A DNA stretch of 64,000 nucleotides, taken from the NCBI GenBank assembly GCA_038030265.1, contig CM075942.1:63740926-63804925 (forward strand). Direction: 5' to 3'. The stretch comes from Corythucha ciliata (lineage: Eukaryota; Arthropoda; Insecta; Hemiptera; Tingidae). Each line of letters begins with the position of its first letter. The stretch's first letter is position 1. This document shows, in pieces, positions 48,437 to 61,625 of this stretch. The notes under the pieces are model-generated. The model was not told where the DNA came from. It ran no database searches and was given only the letters and a program-made list of their open reading frames with translations. The translations under genes were made by a program, and so were the position numbers.

Positions 48437-51150
48437 TTTAATTATGTCGTAGCAACGCGCGTTCTTCGTGTTACAGTCGGGGTAGAACACTATCTGACCA
48501 GGATGTTGGTCATTACATGATTATACCAAGTTACGGCATGTTGGCTAAGGCATGTAGAAAGAGATCACTGGCCAGCTCTGACAAGTCTACTTGGACAATA
48601 TGAATATTTATAATTTGTCCACTATTTTACGTGAAAATGCCTACACTGTCAACGAATTTACTTTCGGTTCGTGTATTTGTTCATTTTGTAGAATTAATTT
48701 GTCGTACAAATATTTCCATTTTTCAAATGCACAGAACATTTGATTCTGATTAGTCTTTCAAAGAACAATGATGACAATTCTGTGTGGATGATACATCATC
48801 TACAATTGAAATATTTTCAAATCATGCTTAATATTAGGTATATCACATGCCGTAGTTGTTAAGTTAGACGAGCTTTCCTATTATTTTACTCCTAGAAATT
48901 ATTTTTATTTCCGCGTAAAGACAATTCTTGATAAATTAATGGGACCTAAATACTTTATTCCTTGTAAATACTCGCAAAATACGCGTACCAGAGTCTAGTC
49001 GTTATTTTTTATTTTACATTGATCGCTAAAAGATTCTTCTTATTAGTTCAATACGCCTAGGGTGTGAGCCTAACCCTTTGTAAATAGTCAAAATTGAGGA
49101 AAAATATTTTTAGACGTTAGGGGTACTCATTGATAATTTTAGCCAAGTTTTGTCGCGCTCCACGTCATTAGCCCCTACGCAATTTTACGATAGCGAAGCA
49201 GTACTAAAATAAGGTGCGACAACAATTTGCACATTTTATTTCTTTTTGTACGTGCCCCGTTGGCGAGTGAAAATTCTCAAAAAGTAGAATCTAGAAAGTA
49301 ATTTTTTTATATATTTACCTCTAATATTCCAACCACATTCTGAAGGACCTTTGATAAATTAAAAATGCAGGCGTGTTAAAATAAAATGGCAAAGAAAACA
49401 AAGTACAAGTGGTGCCAGACTTTCAAAGAGTTTAATTAAAGCTCTTTAGACTGCTAAAGAGTTTAATTGTGCAAGTACAATCACGTGATGAGAGCCGTTT
49501 ATTAGTTTGTTCAAAACACTGTTTCGAAGGCGGGAAAGGGAACTTAATTTTACGTTTCTTAACTGGGTTGTTGATTTGGCTGTACCCAATTTTATTGAAT
49601 TTCAATTTATAGTTAGAACAAATTAGCGGTACCTAACTGAAAATCCTTACCCTGAAAACCCAAACTACAAACTAGATCTAAGGTAGGACCATAAAAGCTT
49701 TTTATTTTTTTATTTAATGTATTTATTTATTTTTCTTCCTGCGTTAATTTCACATTATATTTTGTTCGTTTGCCCACTTGTTTAAGTGACTACTATGAGG
49801 TGCTTCCAGTTAATAAAACATGGTTTCTTAAAATTTAGTGTAAAATGAAATAAATAAAGAGTTTTTTTTTGCAAAAAAAATAGTTTTGGTGCAATGATTG
49901 TTGTATCCATTCAGCGTACCAAACTCAGCGTCAGTTAAATTATTTTGTCCCGTTGCACCATGTGCGGGACTATTGTTCCTAGTGGATCGGTAGGGGATGA
50001 TCTCGAATGTGGATGAGGGAAGGGATTGAAGCTTCTCAGGGTTCACTCGTATGCAATACGTTTACAATCCGCCATTACTGAAATCGGAGATTGATCTTGT
50101 TGAGTCAATCTGGCATAAAACTACTATAGGTACCTGGCGTACAAATTTGGGGCTTCTGGTGCGTTATCCTACAATGAAAGACTTCTTTTCACTGGGCTCC
50201 AGTCATTGGCAGATAGACGACGCTTTGCGAGTCGTCTCTTTTCTTGGAAGATCCTCAGCTCTCACATTCTCCAGCCCCGAAATCCTTTTCTCCCCTGTCT
50301 CTTAATGTTCCTCAGCGTGATTTGAGACCAGAGAGGGCACCAGCACCACCGTATAACTATTATGTGCGAGGCATTACACGCTGGATCGCTTAGCTTCTAT
50401 AGCGAACTCGGTACCCTCGCATTGCGATTTTTTAAATTATTCTTTTCATACATTCAAAAGGGAATTGACTACAGACTATCCATTAATCACATTATTAATA
50501 ATACAATTATTAGTTTTTAAGCCATACAATATTTTATTTTCAGGGCTTTGGCTTGTTGTTCTTTTATTTCTTCTTTTTCTTGATTAATAAAAATAATTAA
50601 GAAGTAGAAGAAGCATCAAGATATAACCCTGAAACAACAATTTATCATTAACTAATAAGTATTTATTGCCTTTTTAAATGAAAAGTCGTGAGATAAAATA
50701 TATTGTACTTAACTCGACGAAAGTGAATTTTCCTACTCGTCTTTTTTAGCAGGCCCGTCCTCCGCCTCGCCTGCCAAACCCAAGACTCGCAGGAAATCAA
50801 GTAAAGTACTACATTATTACTTTCTTTTGCCAACTAGACTACTAGACTAGAAGATACTCGAGAGGTGCTGCTACCTGCGGTCATACTCTTAACCACATTC
50901 CACTCCTGGTTCTGTATTCTCTGTACCGACAGGCGAGTGGTGACTGGAGAGGGCATAAATTATCAGCCGCGTCTGAGACTTGTGCCCCCCTCCACCTGTC
51001 CAGTTACAGGGCCGTTTCAGGTCTTTTTGTCAAGATGACCGGAAAGCGGATGGTTACCTATTAATTCAGACAAAGGCCTTCTGAGGCCTAGTTTAGGAGG
51101 CCTAGTAGGTGAAAACGAGTTTTGGTATGCGGTTGGACAGTGATCAGTGG
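48437..51150. other. AT-rich intergenic sequence
   Basis: No supported gene, RNA or array. ORFs at 49828-50046 and 50051-50305 are short, on opposite strands, and without motifs. The sequence looks unique and rich in T/A. Confidence 0.5.
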
Positions 51151-51210
51151 CGAATCCAAGGGAGGGGCCACAGGGGCCATGGCCCCTCCCTTGGAGTCGA
51201 GGTCACTTGC

Positions 51211-51256
<46 letters not shown>
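51151..51256 (+). mobile_element. Short transposon-like fragment with 44-nt poly(A)
   Basis: Begins 'cagtggcgaatccaagggag', like a hAT-type terminus, contains the palindromic 'gggaggggcc..ggcccctccc', and runs into A44 (51213-51256). Its other end is not identified. Confidence 0.45.
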
Positions 51257-51257
<1 letters not shown>

Positions 51258-51282
51258 ATCAAAACCTCCTCCAAAATCCCAT

Positions 51283-51422
51283 AGCGTTCCCCATTTGCAT
51301 AAAATTCTGCAACGGGGTAATTCATTTCCACCCGTTTTCTCCATTAACATATGATTTAATTCGGACAAGACGGGTGGAAATGAACTGCCCAAATGCAGAA
51401 TTTTGTGCAAATGGGGAACGCT
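51283..51422. mobile_element. Palindromic element with 53-bp arms
   Basis: The left arm 51283-51335 (agcgttccccatttgcat ... tccacccgt) is the inverted copy of the right arm 51370-51422 (acgggtggaa ... atggggaacgct), with a few mismatches around a 34-bp AT-rich loop. A diverged relative lies at 16581-16697. Confidence 0.8.
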
Positions 51423-51489
51423 GCCATTGATCATAATCATGGGTCATTTTTTCAGAGGCCCAAGGGTCAGAGGTTCTCGAGAGATGCGA

Positions 51490-52749
51490 AATGTCCAGTT
51501 ATTATTTAAGGGCAAAACACTAGCGAATGGCCTCACTGAGATGAAATTTGACATGGAACGCCACCACGTCAAGGGCAAAATTTATGCGAAAATTCACGCC
51601 AAGGGCACACCTTAAGCGAAACGTCACATTGTGAGGAAAAAAACTCTTTCGAAAGGCCGCGGCAAAACGAGTAAACTACGCAAAATGCTCACCGTGGGCA
51701 TAACATTCGGGAAAACACTCACGTGAATCGCCACATTCAAGTAAAATTTCAGTAAAATTTAGTGAAATGCTGCATGAAGGACAACACATATGCGAAATGT
51801 TTCACAAAGAGCAATTTTAAGGTGACATATTGACTATTTCATGAAAAAACTCGTTAGTTTCACGAAAAAATTGTTACGAAAATTGTTGTAGTAACGAAAT
51901 TGTCTGTTTCATAAGAAAACTTTCAATTTTTATAAGACATCTTAAGCTTATGAGCACAACGGTTGATTTTATTAGGAACTTTTCAGTCTAATAGGTGTCA
52001 ATTTGATGAGTACATCGTCAGTTGGATAAGGAATTAGTAAATTTTATGAAGAAAATGACATATTGTACGAGGAATTGTCAATATAGTGAGAAAATTACCC
52101 TTTCTGAATGAATCATAAATTCATAAATTTTTTAAAAACGTTAATTTTAAAACGAAATTGTCAGTTTCACGAGGAAATCGTCATTTTTATAGCAAATTGA
52201 CGTTTTTACAAGCGCTTTGTCATATGAAACAGAAATTATTGTCAATTTGACGTGGACATTGTCAATTTCACGCGGAAATTATAACTTATCCACAATAATT
52301 GTATTTTTAGTCCTTGGAACTTATTAATTTTGTCCCATGACTCGATGGGTATTTGCCCTTTTGGAGATTACTGTTAATACAGTAATTGATAGTCTTTTAT
52401 TTTGGCTTTAAACTTGTTATTTTTAGTTTGAATAGACGATTATGCGAAGAAATGATGAATTTTAAGAGTGAACTGTAAATTTTATTAGGAAATTGCCAAT
52501 TTTATGAGGAAATAATCAATTTTATAGTGGAAATTGTCCATAAAATGAGAAAATTGTCAATTTTATAAGGAAATCGTGAATTTTATGAGTAAGCTGTGTT
52601 TTATAAGGAAATTGTATATTTTATAAGGAAATGGTCAGTTTAATGAGGAAATTGTCGGTATTTAAAGGAAATTGTCAATTTTAAGAGGATATTGTCTGTC
52701 TTAAAAGCAAATTTCAATTCTGTGAGGAAATTGTCAATTTTGGAAATTG
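51490..52749 (+). repeat. Family D ~20-bp minisatellite, part 1
   Basis: Head-to-tail units AATTGTCAATTTTATGAGGA with variants (aaattgtcagtttcacgagg), diverged at the left and regular towards the right. The unit 52181-52749 is repeated at 52750-52794 plus 54306 to about 54830 (offset 569 before the LINE insertion). Confidence 0.8.
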
Positions 52750-52794
52750 TCATTTTTATAGCAAATTGACGTTTTTACAAGCGCTTTGTCATAT

Positions 52795-54293
52795 TAGTCA
52801 CCCAAATCTTCAATGCCTGTCTCAGACTAGGCTATATACCCTCTAAATGGAAACATGCCATCGTCATTCTTATCCACAAGCCAAACAAACCCTCCAACGA
52901 CCCCTATAGCTACCGACCAATAAGCCTTCTCCCTCTTCTTTCCAAGATTTTGGAGAGATTACTCCTTCCCAAATTGGTCCACCAACTCGAACCTCTGATA
53001 CCAGCTACGCAATTTGGCTTCCGGAACGCCCACTCCTGCATACATCAACTACATCGTGTGGTTGACAAGATATTGGACTCCTTCGAAGGAAAAGAAACCT
53101 GCACTGGACTATTTGCTGACACTGAAAAAGCATTCGATCGGGTCTGGCATTCTGGACTGCTCTACAAGCTTAAAACTGCTCTCCCTGACACGTATTACCG
53201 TGTTCTACTATCTTACTTGACAAACCGCACTTTCACTGTTAGATACCGTGAGGCCATATCCCGTGCGCGGCATATTCGTGCAGGCGTTCCCCAGGGAAGT
53301 GTGCTGGGCCCGCTATTATACCTAGTGTATGCTGGTGACATACCTACCTCCCCGGCAATGACCACTGCTCAAATTGCCGATGACACAGCATTCCTCTGCA
53401 GCTCGCCCAGAGGAGAGAGAGCGGGACTAGAAATTGAGGAGCTTACTTTTGACCTGAACGACTGGGCTATAAGATGGAAAATGAAGTTAAACCCCCAAAA
53501 GTCCTGCACCGTGATATTCACCTACCTCCGTACAAACGACGAACCGGAATTGAGCATTGGCGGCGAAGTCATTCCCTCTGAAACTAAGGTCCGTTACCTG
53601 GTTCTAGAATTGGACAAACGTTTGACTTTCGACTCACACGTTACATCCATCCTCAAAAGATGCCGACACCGTCTCAAGACACTCAAGCCGCTTCTAGGGT
53701 CCCTATCCCCACTACCTCTTGATACAAAGCGCTTGATATACCTCACGCTCATTAGACCCATTTGGGAATACGGAAGTCAGATATGGGGGGGTGCGTCCAA
53801 TTCACAGGTAAAACGAGTCCAAAGTTTTCATAACCGTGCCCTAAGGATCATCACCAACGCGCCGTAGTATATCAGAAACGCCAACCTTCACAAGGACGTT
53901 AAAATCCCAACAGTACAGGAAACCCTGCAGGCCTCTTATTCCCGTTTCCACCAACGACTCCACAACCATCCAAACCCTCTAGCAGCCAGCATCCTCGATG
54001 CAGTTCCACCAGACCGACAAAATCGCCGACTTAAACGCAAACGTCACACCGATCTCCTCCCCTCAACCCAAGATGACCAACCGTAGCACCAATAACACCC
54101 ACCGGCTCATGACGAACGTACCAATCAACTAAGTACCTATTAAATTACCAAATTTCCTTTATAATGAGAGAAAGTCACTGGACTTGTACTCTCAAACATG
54201 CGTCGTGTGATATTTTCTACCTATAATTTATGATACTAACTGTAATGTATTTATATGCAATAAAGTTATCTTGTTAAAAAAAAAAAAAAAAAA
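52795..54293 (+). mobile_element. 5'-truncated Jockey-type LINE with 12-bp target duplication
   Basis: Flanked by the direct repeat GCTTTGTCATAT (52783-52794 and 54294-54305). The 3' end has AATAAA (54259-54264) and A18 (54276-54293). The body encodes the reverse transcriptase. This is a textbook target-primed insertion into the minisatellite after the 569-bp duplication, since only one of the two copies carries it. Confidence 0.93.
52799..54086 (+). pseudogene. Jockey-type reverse transcriptase with one nonsense codon
   Basis: The frame is open from the truncation: FNACLRLGYIPSKWKHAIVI, SYRPISLLPLLSKILERLL, ATQFGFRNAHSC, FADTEKAFDRVWHSGLL (motif A), RAGVPQGSVLGPLLYLVY, the active site AQIADDTAFLCSS (IADD in place of YADD) and NRALRIITNAP. 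A TAG at 53865-53867 then takes the place of the Trp expected in 'APWYIRN'. The same frame continues to about 54086 with YIRNANLHKDVKIPTVQETL and a basic tail. No RNase H, as usual for Jockey. Confidence 0.88.
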
Positions 54294-54305
54294 GCTTTGT
54301 CATAT

Positions 54306-55260
54306 GAAACAGAAATTATTGTCAATTTGACGTGGACATTGTCAATTTCACGCGGAAATTATAACTTATCCACAATAATTGTATTTTTGGTCCTTGGAAC
54401 TTATTAATTTTGTCCCATGACTCGATGGGTATTTGCCCTTTTGGAGATTACTGTTAATACAGTAATTGATAGTCTTTTATTTTGGCTTTAAACTTGTTAT
54501 TTTTAGTTTGAATAGACGATTATGCGAAGAAATGATGAATTTTAAGAGTGAACTGTAAATTTTATTAGGAAATTGCCAATTTTATGAGGAAATAATCAAT
54601 TTTATAGTGGAAATTGTCCATAAAATGAGAAAATTGTCAATTTTATAAGGAAATCGTGAATTTTATGAGTAAGCTGTGTTTTATAAGGAAATTGTATATT
54701 TTATAAGGAAATGGTCAGTTTAATGAGGAAATTGTCGGTATTTAAAGGAAATTGTCAATTTTAAGAGGATATTGTCTGTCTTAAAGGCAAATTTCAATTC
54801 TGTGAGGAAATTGTCAATTTTATGAGGAAATTTTCTATTTTATGAGCAAATTGTCAATTTTACAGGGAAATTGTCTATTTTATGAGGAAATTGTCAATTT
54901 TATAAGGAAATATTCAATTTTATCAGGAAATTTGCATGTCTTATGAGAAAATTGTATATTTTGTGAAGAAATATAATTTTTTCGGGGAAATTGTCCATAT
55001 TATGAGGCCATTTGCTATTTTATGAGCAAATGGTCAATTTTATGAGAAAATTGTATGTATTATAACGAAATCGTCAATTTCAAGAGGAAATGTCAATTTT
55101 ATGAGGAAATTGACAGTTTTATGAGAAAATTGTCAATTTTAAGAGGAAATTGTTCATTTTATGAGCAAATTGTCAATTCATGAGGAAAAAAATAATCAAT
55201 TTTATAGAGAAATTGTCTATACAGGTAAATGTCGATTTTATAAGAAAATGGGGAACTTAC
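54306..55260 (+). repeat. Family D ~20-bp minisatellite, part 2
   Basis: Continuation of the array after the LINE. The first ~525 bp duplicate 52226-52749 almost exactly; the rest is a regular array of 'aattgtcaattttatgagga' units that decays near 55250. Confidence 0.85.
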
Positions 55261-56390
55261 ATGAAAGCCCGATTTGGTGGAAAAGTACACCGGCGAATTG
55301 GTACATGCAGACAAGGATATCAATCAACAGCAGTTGCAGCCCGATGCCCGATTGGTCCATCTCGTGATTTTTAAATAATTTTCAAAGTTCTTCAGGAGGG
55401 GATGGATGGTGCGAGGGAAAAATGACGTCAATGAGCAGTTTTGAAGCATTTGAGTAAACTCTAAAATGTTTTGTTTACAAATAACAAGAAAAATGAATCC
55501 CCAGAAAACGCGTCTTCCCTCCTCTTCCCAACACCATCCATTTCATTAACTGCCCTTTGACGTATTCAAACCCCCACTCAAAATTTTTAAAAATTCGCCA
55601 AAAAAATCCCTTGATTGATTTCAATGTTTAATTTGGGCAATTGTCTTGTTGAAGGAGCCCTCTTCAAGAAACACCAGTGATTGAAAAATGTGTAAGTTCC
55701 CCATTGTCAATGTTATCAGGAAATTGCATATTTTCATTGCATATTTTTGGGAGAAATTGATACGCTATTTTATCCATTTTTCTACTATTCAGTTGTGAAT
55801 GAGCGCTTCTAGTCGTCTTTAGCCGCGATAGCCGCGAATTCCCTCAATTGTAGCAGCGATTGAGCTCTTTATCTACATTTTAGACGGTAAATTGTTTGAA
55901 CAGCTAATTTCGGGTTTGTTTGCCAGTTAACCAATTTCGCTGGGTGGCCTATTTCAGTGAACGATTGCGCCGATTTTATGCACTAAGAACCGTTTTCAGC
56001 TCGTTTCACTCAATAAAAAAGTAATTTCCCAGATTTCGATAACTAAAAAACCGAATTTTGAGGGTTAAAATCGAAGGCTAGCTGTGGGACCTAATATAGA
56101 GCTTCCCCACCAAAACTGTTGACTTCATACGGCGGGAGGCATATTTTGGACGAACTAATAGTTCACGTTACTTAGGCAGTTGTTGAATGTTGTTGTTGTT
56201 TTTTTGTTGTTTTTTTTCACTTTTCCGTCCTTTGGGTTTCCTTAATTTTCCGGTGTTTCAGTTATCAGAGACTGAGAAATAGCAAACACAAGAAATAGGA
56301 GAAAAGGGGAGAAAGGCAAAAAATACAGAAAAAGGTAAGTGAAAACGCCAATTCAAAATACTAAAATAAATTTTTTAAAAAAAACAAACA
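55261..56390. other. Intergenic sequence with a few repeat units
   Basis: Scattered family A units at about 55780-55890; otherwise AT-rich sequence without a supported gene. Two overlapping ORFs near 55161-55374 extend out of the minisatellite and are not credible. Confidence 0.45.
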
Positions 56391-56394
56391 AACA

Positions 56395-57400
56395 AAACTG
56401 ATTAGGGGGCTCAAATTGAGAAAAATTGCAAATCCGCAACTGCGAAATCGCAAAAAAATCACCCATTCGTAAATAAAAAAGAGAAAAGGGGCTAATTCCC
56501 AGCTAAATTTGCGCACAAAAAACGCTAATTCACGGCGGTTGAAATTTAGAAAAATGGCGAAGTCTAATATAGTAGCAGCTATAATTGGGGCATACGCTAA
56601 TCCATAGCAAAAACAGAGAAAGCCGCTGATTGAACAACTGCTAAAATTGAGAAAAATTCGCGAAAATTAAAACGAATTGATAATTAATTCGCGGCAAAAA
56701 TTGATAAAAACTGCTAACACGGGATGAAAACGCTACTTTTTAGCTGCTGAAATTAAGAGAAAGTTCTCATAAATCTCCTATGCCAAAGAATCTCTAATTG
56801 GCGGCTAAAATTGAAAAAAAAATAAATCACATTTTTTGCTATGATTACAAAACACCCACCTATGGCATCTGAAGGCAACTTCTGGTCTAAAAACAGAAAA
56901 AGCGCTTCCACAGCTAACAGTGAAAACAAATCATATAATGCATGGCGCAAAAGTCTTAAAAACCCTCTAACTTGCAGGTAATATGCAGAGAAATCAATAA
57001 CTAGCGCAACTAAAATTAAGAACCACGTTAAACTGGAGAAGAATCACTAATAATTTAACGGGATGAAAACGCTATAGTTCGCTGCTAAAATTGGGGGAAA
57101 GTGCTAATTTCACGGCTAAAGTTGGGGAAAATTACTGTTTCGAGGATGAAGTGTAGAAAAAACTTTAGCGGCTAAAATTTAAATTTTTGGACGTAATTGA
57201 AAATACACCAGTTCATAGTTGCCTTGCGCAATTTTAGCTACAAGGCTAAAATAAAATGGAGAAAAATTGCAAATTCATGACGAAAGGTGAAAAAAATTCA
57301 ACATAGACGTAATTCGCGGACCGGATGTAGAAATAGCGCTAATCCGTAGCTAAATTAAAGGAAAATCGTAATTTAACGGTAGCGGTCTAGAACATGCTGT
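56395..57400 (-). repeat. Family A ~30-bp minisatellite, reverse orientation
   Basis: Units such as 'cggctaaaattgaaaaaaa' and 'cgctaattcacggc' repeat with considerable divergence. Confidence 0.65.
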
Positions 57401-58930
57401 TGTCTCTGTTACGGATGCCAAATGTCGTTAGGTGTAAAATAAAATTCAGGGAAGAAGAACACGCAGATTTTGCAGTTTCGCGATGCAAAGTCCGGGATGA
57501 AATTAAGAAAATGCGCTAATTCACGGCTTATAGAGCTCTTTTTCACAGCTAAAATTGACAAAATAAATTGCTCATTCAATGTAGAATTGAGAAAAATCAC
57601 TCATTTGCGGCTAAAATTGAGGAAAAACGCAAATTCACGACAAAAATTGAGAAATTGAGCTCATTTACGCGGGTAAAATTGAGAAAAGGCGCCAGTCCGT
57701 GGTTTCTCGAACCAACATCTAATATATGCGAAAAAGAATGAAAGAGCGCGACTTAGCAAATACATTTTTGAAAATTGTTCGTTCGCAGGTGAAATTGAGG
57801 AAAACACCCATTTGAAGGTTTTGCGCTGCAACGTCGGGTCAAAATTAATGAAATCCCTCGCATGCGAATTATGTGGACCTTTTCAATGCTACAATTTGAA
57901 GGGGGAAAAAATTGCTAAAGGCAGAATTGGGAAAAATCACTAATTTGCGGCTAAAACTGAGGGAAAACGGATTAGCAAAATTGTCACCGTTTGTTGTTGA
58001 TTGGTGGAGTTGGGGCTAAAATTGAGAAATAGCGTTCATCCACAGGTTAAATTGTGGAAAAACTGTTCTTTTGCGTCTGAACTTGACAGAACGCACCAAT
58101 TCGCGGTTAGGCGATGCCCAGTGCTGGCCGTAATTGAATTAGTAAATAAAAAAAGCGTTATTTCACGGTTTCTTGAGACCTTTTCCCGGCTATAATGAAG
58201 AAATTGGCTAGTCTTAAATCTCAAACACTCAGTTTCAGCTAAAGTTGAGGAAAGCATCAATTCGAGGCTAAAAACAGTGCTCATTCACGAGTAAAATCGG
58301 GGAAAAAAACTCTGTGCAACTACTCTTGAGAAAAACTAGATCCGCGCCTGCGGGCAGCTTCACTGTCGAAAATATCAGATGCACCATTGCCTTTTTGCAG
58401 CCTTGTAACAGGATATGGAGGTTAGAATCGCGTTAATTCACGGTCACCAGAGACTGAAGCACAGAAACGGCCACTATCCGTCAAAAAATAAATATCTGCT
58501 GAAAAACTGTCGTTTGATAGCCTTCTGTTTCGGATTTTATGTCGGAAAACTGACACTTCTCCCCCCGGAAAGTGATACTTTTGAATCTAAACTTTAAATT
58601 TTAGACCTGAGACGGTAAACAGCTGGCATTCCCACCAATGAGTCTTGGATGGCAGAGCGGGCTAAACATGGTTTGAGCAAGCCAAAACACACGAAATTGC
58701 CCGTCGAACCTGCAAAAATGGGATTTTAGTGCGAAACATCAGCAAAATCTGTTTCCAAATTAAGCCGACCCTCGAAATCGGTTCGTCAGCAACCGCGACC
58801 GCGAATTTTTGATTTTTGGTGAAACCGATAAGGGAAAAGGTGTTGTCATTTTTAGTGAGAAAAATCCGCAAAATTTGGTTTTATAGAGCGAAATACTACA
58901 AGAAATTTATGTTTCTGTTGCCTAGTGAGG
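57400..58930 (-). mobile_element. Third hAT-like copy, degraded, reverse orientation
   Basis: Blocks match the interior of the elements at 2459 and 15267 in reverse order and orientation: 'gcgatgcaaagtccggga' and 'aaataaattgctcattcaat' (57480-57580), 'gcgatgcccagtgctggccg' (58110), 'gagacggtaaacagctggc' (58607) and 'ccctcgaaatcggttcgtca' (58770). Neither terminus is intact. An isolated hAT-type right end ('ggctggctacgcccgtacc') occurs at about 60305-60323. Confidence 0.7.
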
Positions 58931-60300
58931 CAGAGCTTGTAGTGTGCGAAATTTGGTTTTCACCACACAAAAAAAAGCGAAATTGGTGTATTTATTAGTA
59001 AGCGAAATTTGAGGAATTGGTTCTGTGAACCTTGGGCATAGCTCTCGAAAATTAAATTTTGTCAATTTTTCTCGCCAAAACGAAATTTTTGTGGGTCAGC
59101 ACTATAAAATCATTTCGCTCAATAAATAAAAAAAATTAAATTGCAAATTTTTGTAGCAGATAAACAAAGTTCGGGGCTGTCGTAATAAAAAGAGACTAAA
59201 TTCACCGATTTTTCCCAATGAAAATCATTTTTTCTGGTCAATAATAGCATTCTCGCTGATTTTGCTCTCAAAAAACCATTTCGCGGATTTTTCTTCTCGC
59301 TAAAACGTCAATTTTACAGTTCTGGCTCCCAGAAACTCCAACTTCACGGTTGTTTTATTGCTGAGAACCCAATCTCGCGAGGTTTTTCCCGCCAAAAACA
59401 CATTTTCGCATGTCTGACTCACTGAAAAATAAAAATATCTCGGATTTCACTCGCTAGAATCCAAGTCGCGATTTGTTCATGTATTAAACCCCAATTTCGC
59501 GGATTGGCCTATAATTTAAAACCACAATTTCGCAGTTCTAACCCACTAATCATAGCTTTTTGGCTCATTAAAACGCGAATTTCGTTGGATTTGCTCGCTA
59601 TGGAGTCAATTTTATGGGCCTTGGCTCACTTAAACGCTAATTACATGGGGGTTTCTCACTGAAGAACTGAAAACCCAATTTCGTGGGTTTTTGGCTTGCT
59701 GAAAACCAAATACGTGGGGTTGCCTCATTGAAATGATTCACTCCGCGGATAGAAAAAAACTATTTTTAATTCAAAAGCTCGCAAGAAAGCCAACTTGATG
59801 TTAAAAATCTCGTACGAACCCCTTCAGAACCAGACAACATGCTGATCTCCTCAGAAAAGCTGCCCTTTCCTAAGCTCGTGAGCAGGTCTACGCGCTTGTT
59901 GAAGACTGTAATATACTTGGCAGTTTACACTACAAGTTCCTGGCAAGTTTTGTCGTCTCTAAGACAAAAGAGCCCAGTTTAGAGGACTAAATTACCACTT
60001 TCAGGGGGTGAAAATGGTCAGTTATTGGACATAAAATCGGGAATAGAATGGGAAAACGACCATTTCCCAGCCGAGGTGTTACAGATTTTGACGGTTAACG
60101 TCCATTTATCTGTGCTAATTCAGTTTCTAAGACTGAAAGAGGGACGATTTCCCGATTTTTGACGATTTCCCTCACCGAGCTCAGGGTTGATGAACTACTG
60201 AGTTCTCTTTCTGGAGGCTCATCACCGAATTATAAACTTGCAGTATAGTCATTGGAATGCATCTGATTTGTGCTGACGTGAAGCTGCCACTCTTTAGATC
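58930..60300. repeat. Family C loose repeats (~28-30 bp)
   Basis: Recurring words 'aatttcgcggattttt', 'ctcgctaaaac' and 'ccaatttcgtgggttttt', spaced about 25-40 bp, form a weak tandem structure related to the left interior of the hAT-like elements (for example 'gcggatttttctcactaaaa' near 15430). No gene. Confidence 0.5.
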
Positions 60301-60319
60301 AAAGGCTGGCTACGCCCGT

Positions 60320-61560
60320 ACCGTGAATTAGCGATTTTTTCGCTTTTAGCCACGAATTAGTGTTTTTTCTCAATTTTAGTCACGAATTAGTTGTTTTGCT
60401 CTGAGCAAGCGCATTCTCTCAATTAGCACTTTTCACGCAATACATTTGAGTCGACGATATGAGTTTTTTTCTCGATTTTCAGCAGCGAGCAGTGCACGGC
60501 ACGGCGCGGCGCCGCACTCGGCTTCCTGTGGGAAGTTCCCGACGGTGTGCGTTCTGACCTTACACCGACCGAAACGCCCGCGTAGTATACGGGTGTGAAA
60601 TGCGCGCCTGCCGGGTTCGAAGCCCGGCGCCCAATAATTTATTATTATCATATTTTATCGATTTTAGCCACTAGATAGCGCTTTCCTTCGGTTCAGCCAT
60701 GCATTAGCACTTTTTTTTATTTCGGTCGCGAATTTGTGTTTTTTTTTTTTTTTTTTTCAATTATTTTAACCGCGAATTAGCGCTTTTCCTCAATTTTAAC
60801 CGAGATTCAGGGTTTATCACTATTTTGGCCGCGAATTAGCCACTATCTTCCCCCGTCGCCCATTCATAGCTGCTTAACTGCCTCCCAATTATTTAATAAT
60901 AATATAAAAAATAATAAAAATTAAATTGCACAGAAATGAACGTAATTATTGTCAGTTTTGCTGCCCGATAACGAAAATGGGCTGAAAACTGTTAAAAATA
61001 ACCACTGAAATATAGAGCCCGGATCGGCTCTTTATCTCTCTACTTTAGGCTCGAATTAGCGCTATTTCTCAATTTTCGCAGCGATTCAGCGATGACTTCC
61101 ACTTAACCACGAGCTAGCTTTTTACTGCCTCAACTTCAGCAGTGAATATTGGCGCTGTTTTCATAATTTAGAGTTACGAAATAGCGCGTTTTCTCAATTT
61201 CAGCCCCGGATTTTGCTCTTTTTCTCAATTTCAGCCACGCAAAGTTGCCTCCAGAAATCGCGAATTGGCGTTTTTTCAATTTTATAGCTCTGAATATGAA
61301 CTGGGTTGTCTCCCAATTTTAGATTTAGCGCTTTTTCTTAATTTTGGCCGCAAATAGTCGATTTATTTACATTTATGCATGAATTAGCTCATTTTCTCAA
61401 TTTTAGCCACGAAGTTGCCTCCAAAAACTACAAAAAAGCGTTTTGTCAATTCTAGCTGAAATTTATAGTTTTCCTCAAATTTAGCCCTGGATTCGTGTTT
61501 TTTTTCGAAATTTCAGCTACGAAGGTGCCTCCAGAAATCAAGTTTTATCAATTTTAGCAG
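60320..61560 (+). repeat. Family A ~30-bp minisatellite, forward orientation
   Basis: Units like 'ttttctcaattttagccacg' continue to 61560 and again at about 61840-62010. A tRNA-like relic (60575-60632) and the inverted-repeat tRNA cassette (61626-61830) lie within them. Confidence 0.68.
60575..60632 (+). tRNA. tRNA-Gly(GCC)-like relic, internally deleted
   Basis: GAAATGCGCGCCTGCC resembles the D-arm/anticodon-arm start of eukaryotic tRNA-Gly(GCC). It is followed at once by GGGTTCGAAGCCCGG, a T-arm with a good B box. About 13 nt that should complete the anticodon arm and variable loop are missing, and the acceptor stem does not close. Probably a pseudogene or the head of a tRNA-derived retroposon. 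Confidence 0.35.
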
Positions 61561-61625
61561 TTAATAATCAGTTTTTCTTTAGATGGATATAATAAATAAT
61601 TCTGTCGCCGGTATTTTTAATTAAT

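Noticed and set aside
49828..50305. Adjacent ORFs on opposite strands as a divergent gene pair
   Set aside because: Both are short, contain no known motif, and the region has no other coding signal.
51490..55260. Possible CRISPR-like array of regularly spaced repeats
   Set aside because: Units are contiguous ~20-bp minisatellite copies without unique spacers, in a eukaryotic context and without cas genes.
58036..58284. 82-codon - strand ORF
   Set aside because: It lies within the degraded third hAT-like copy and its family A units.
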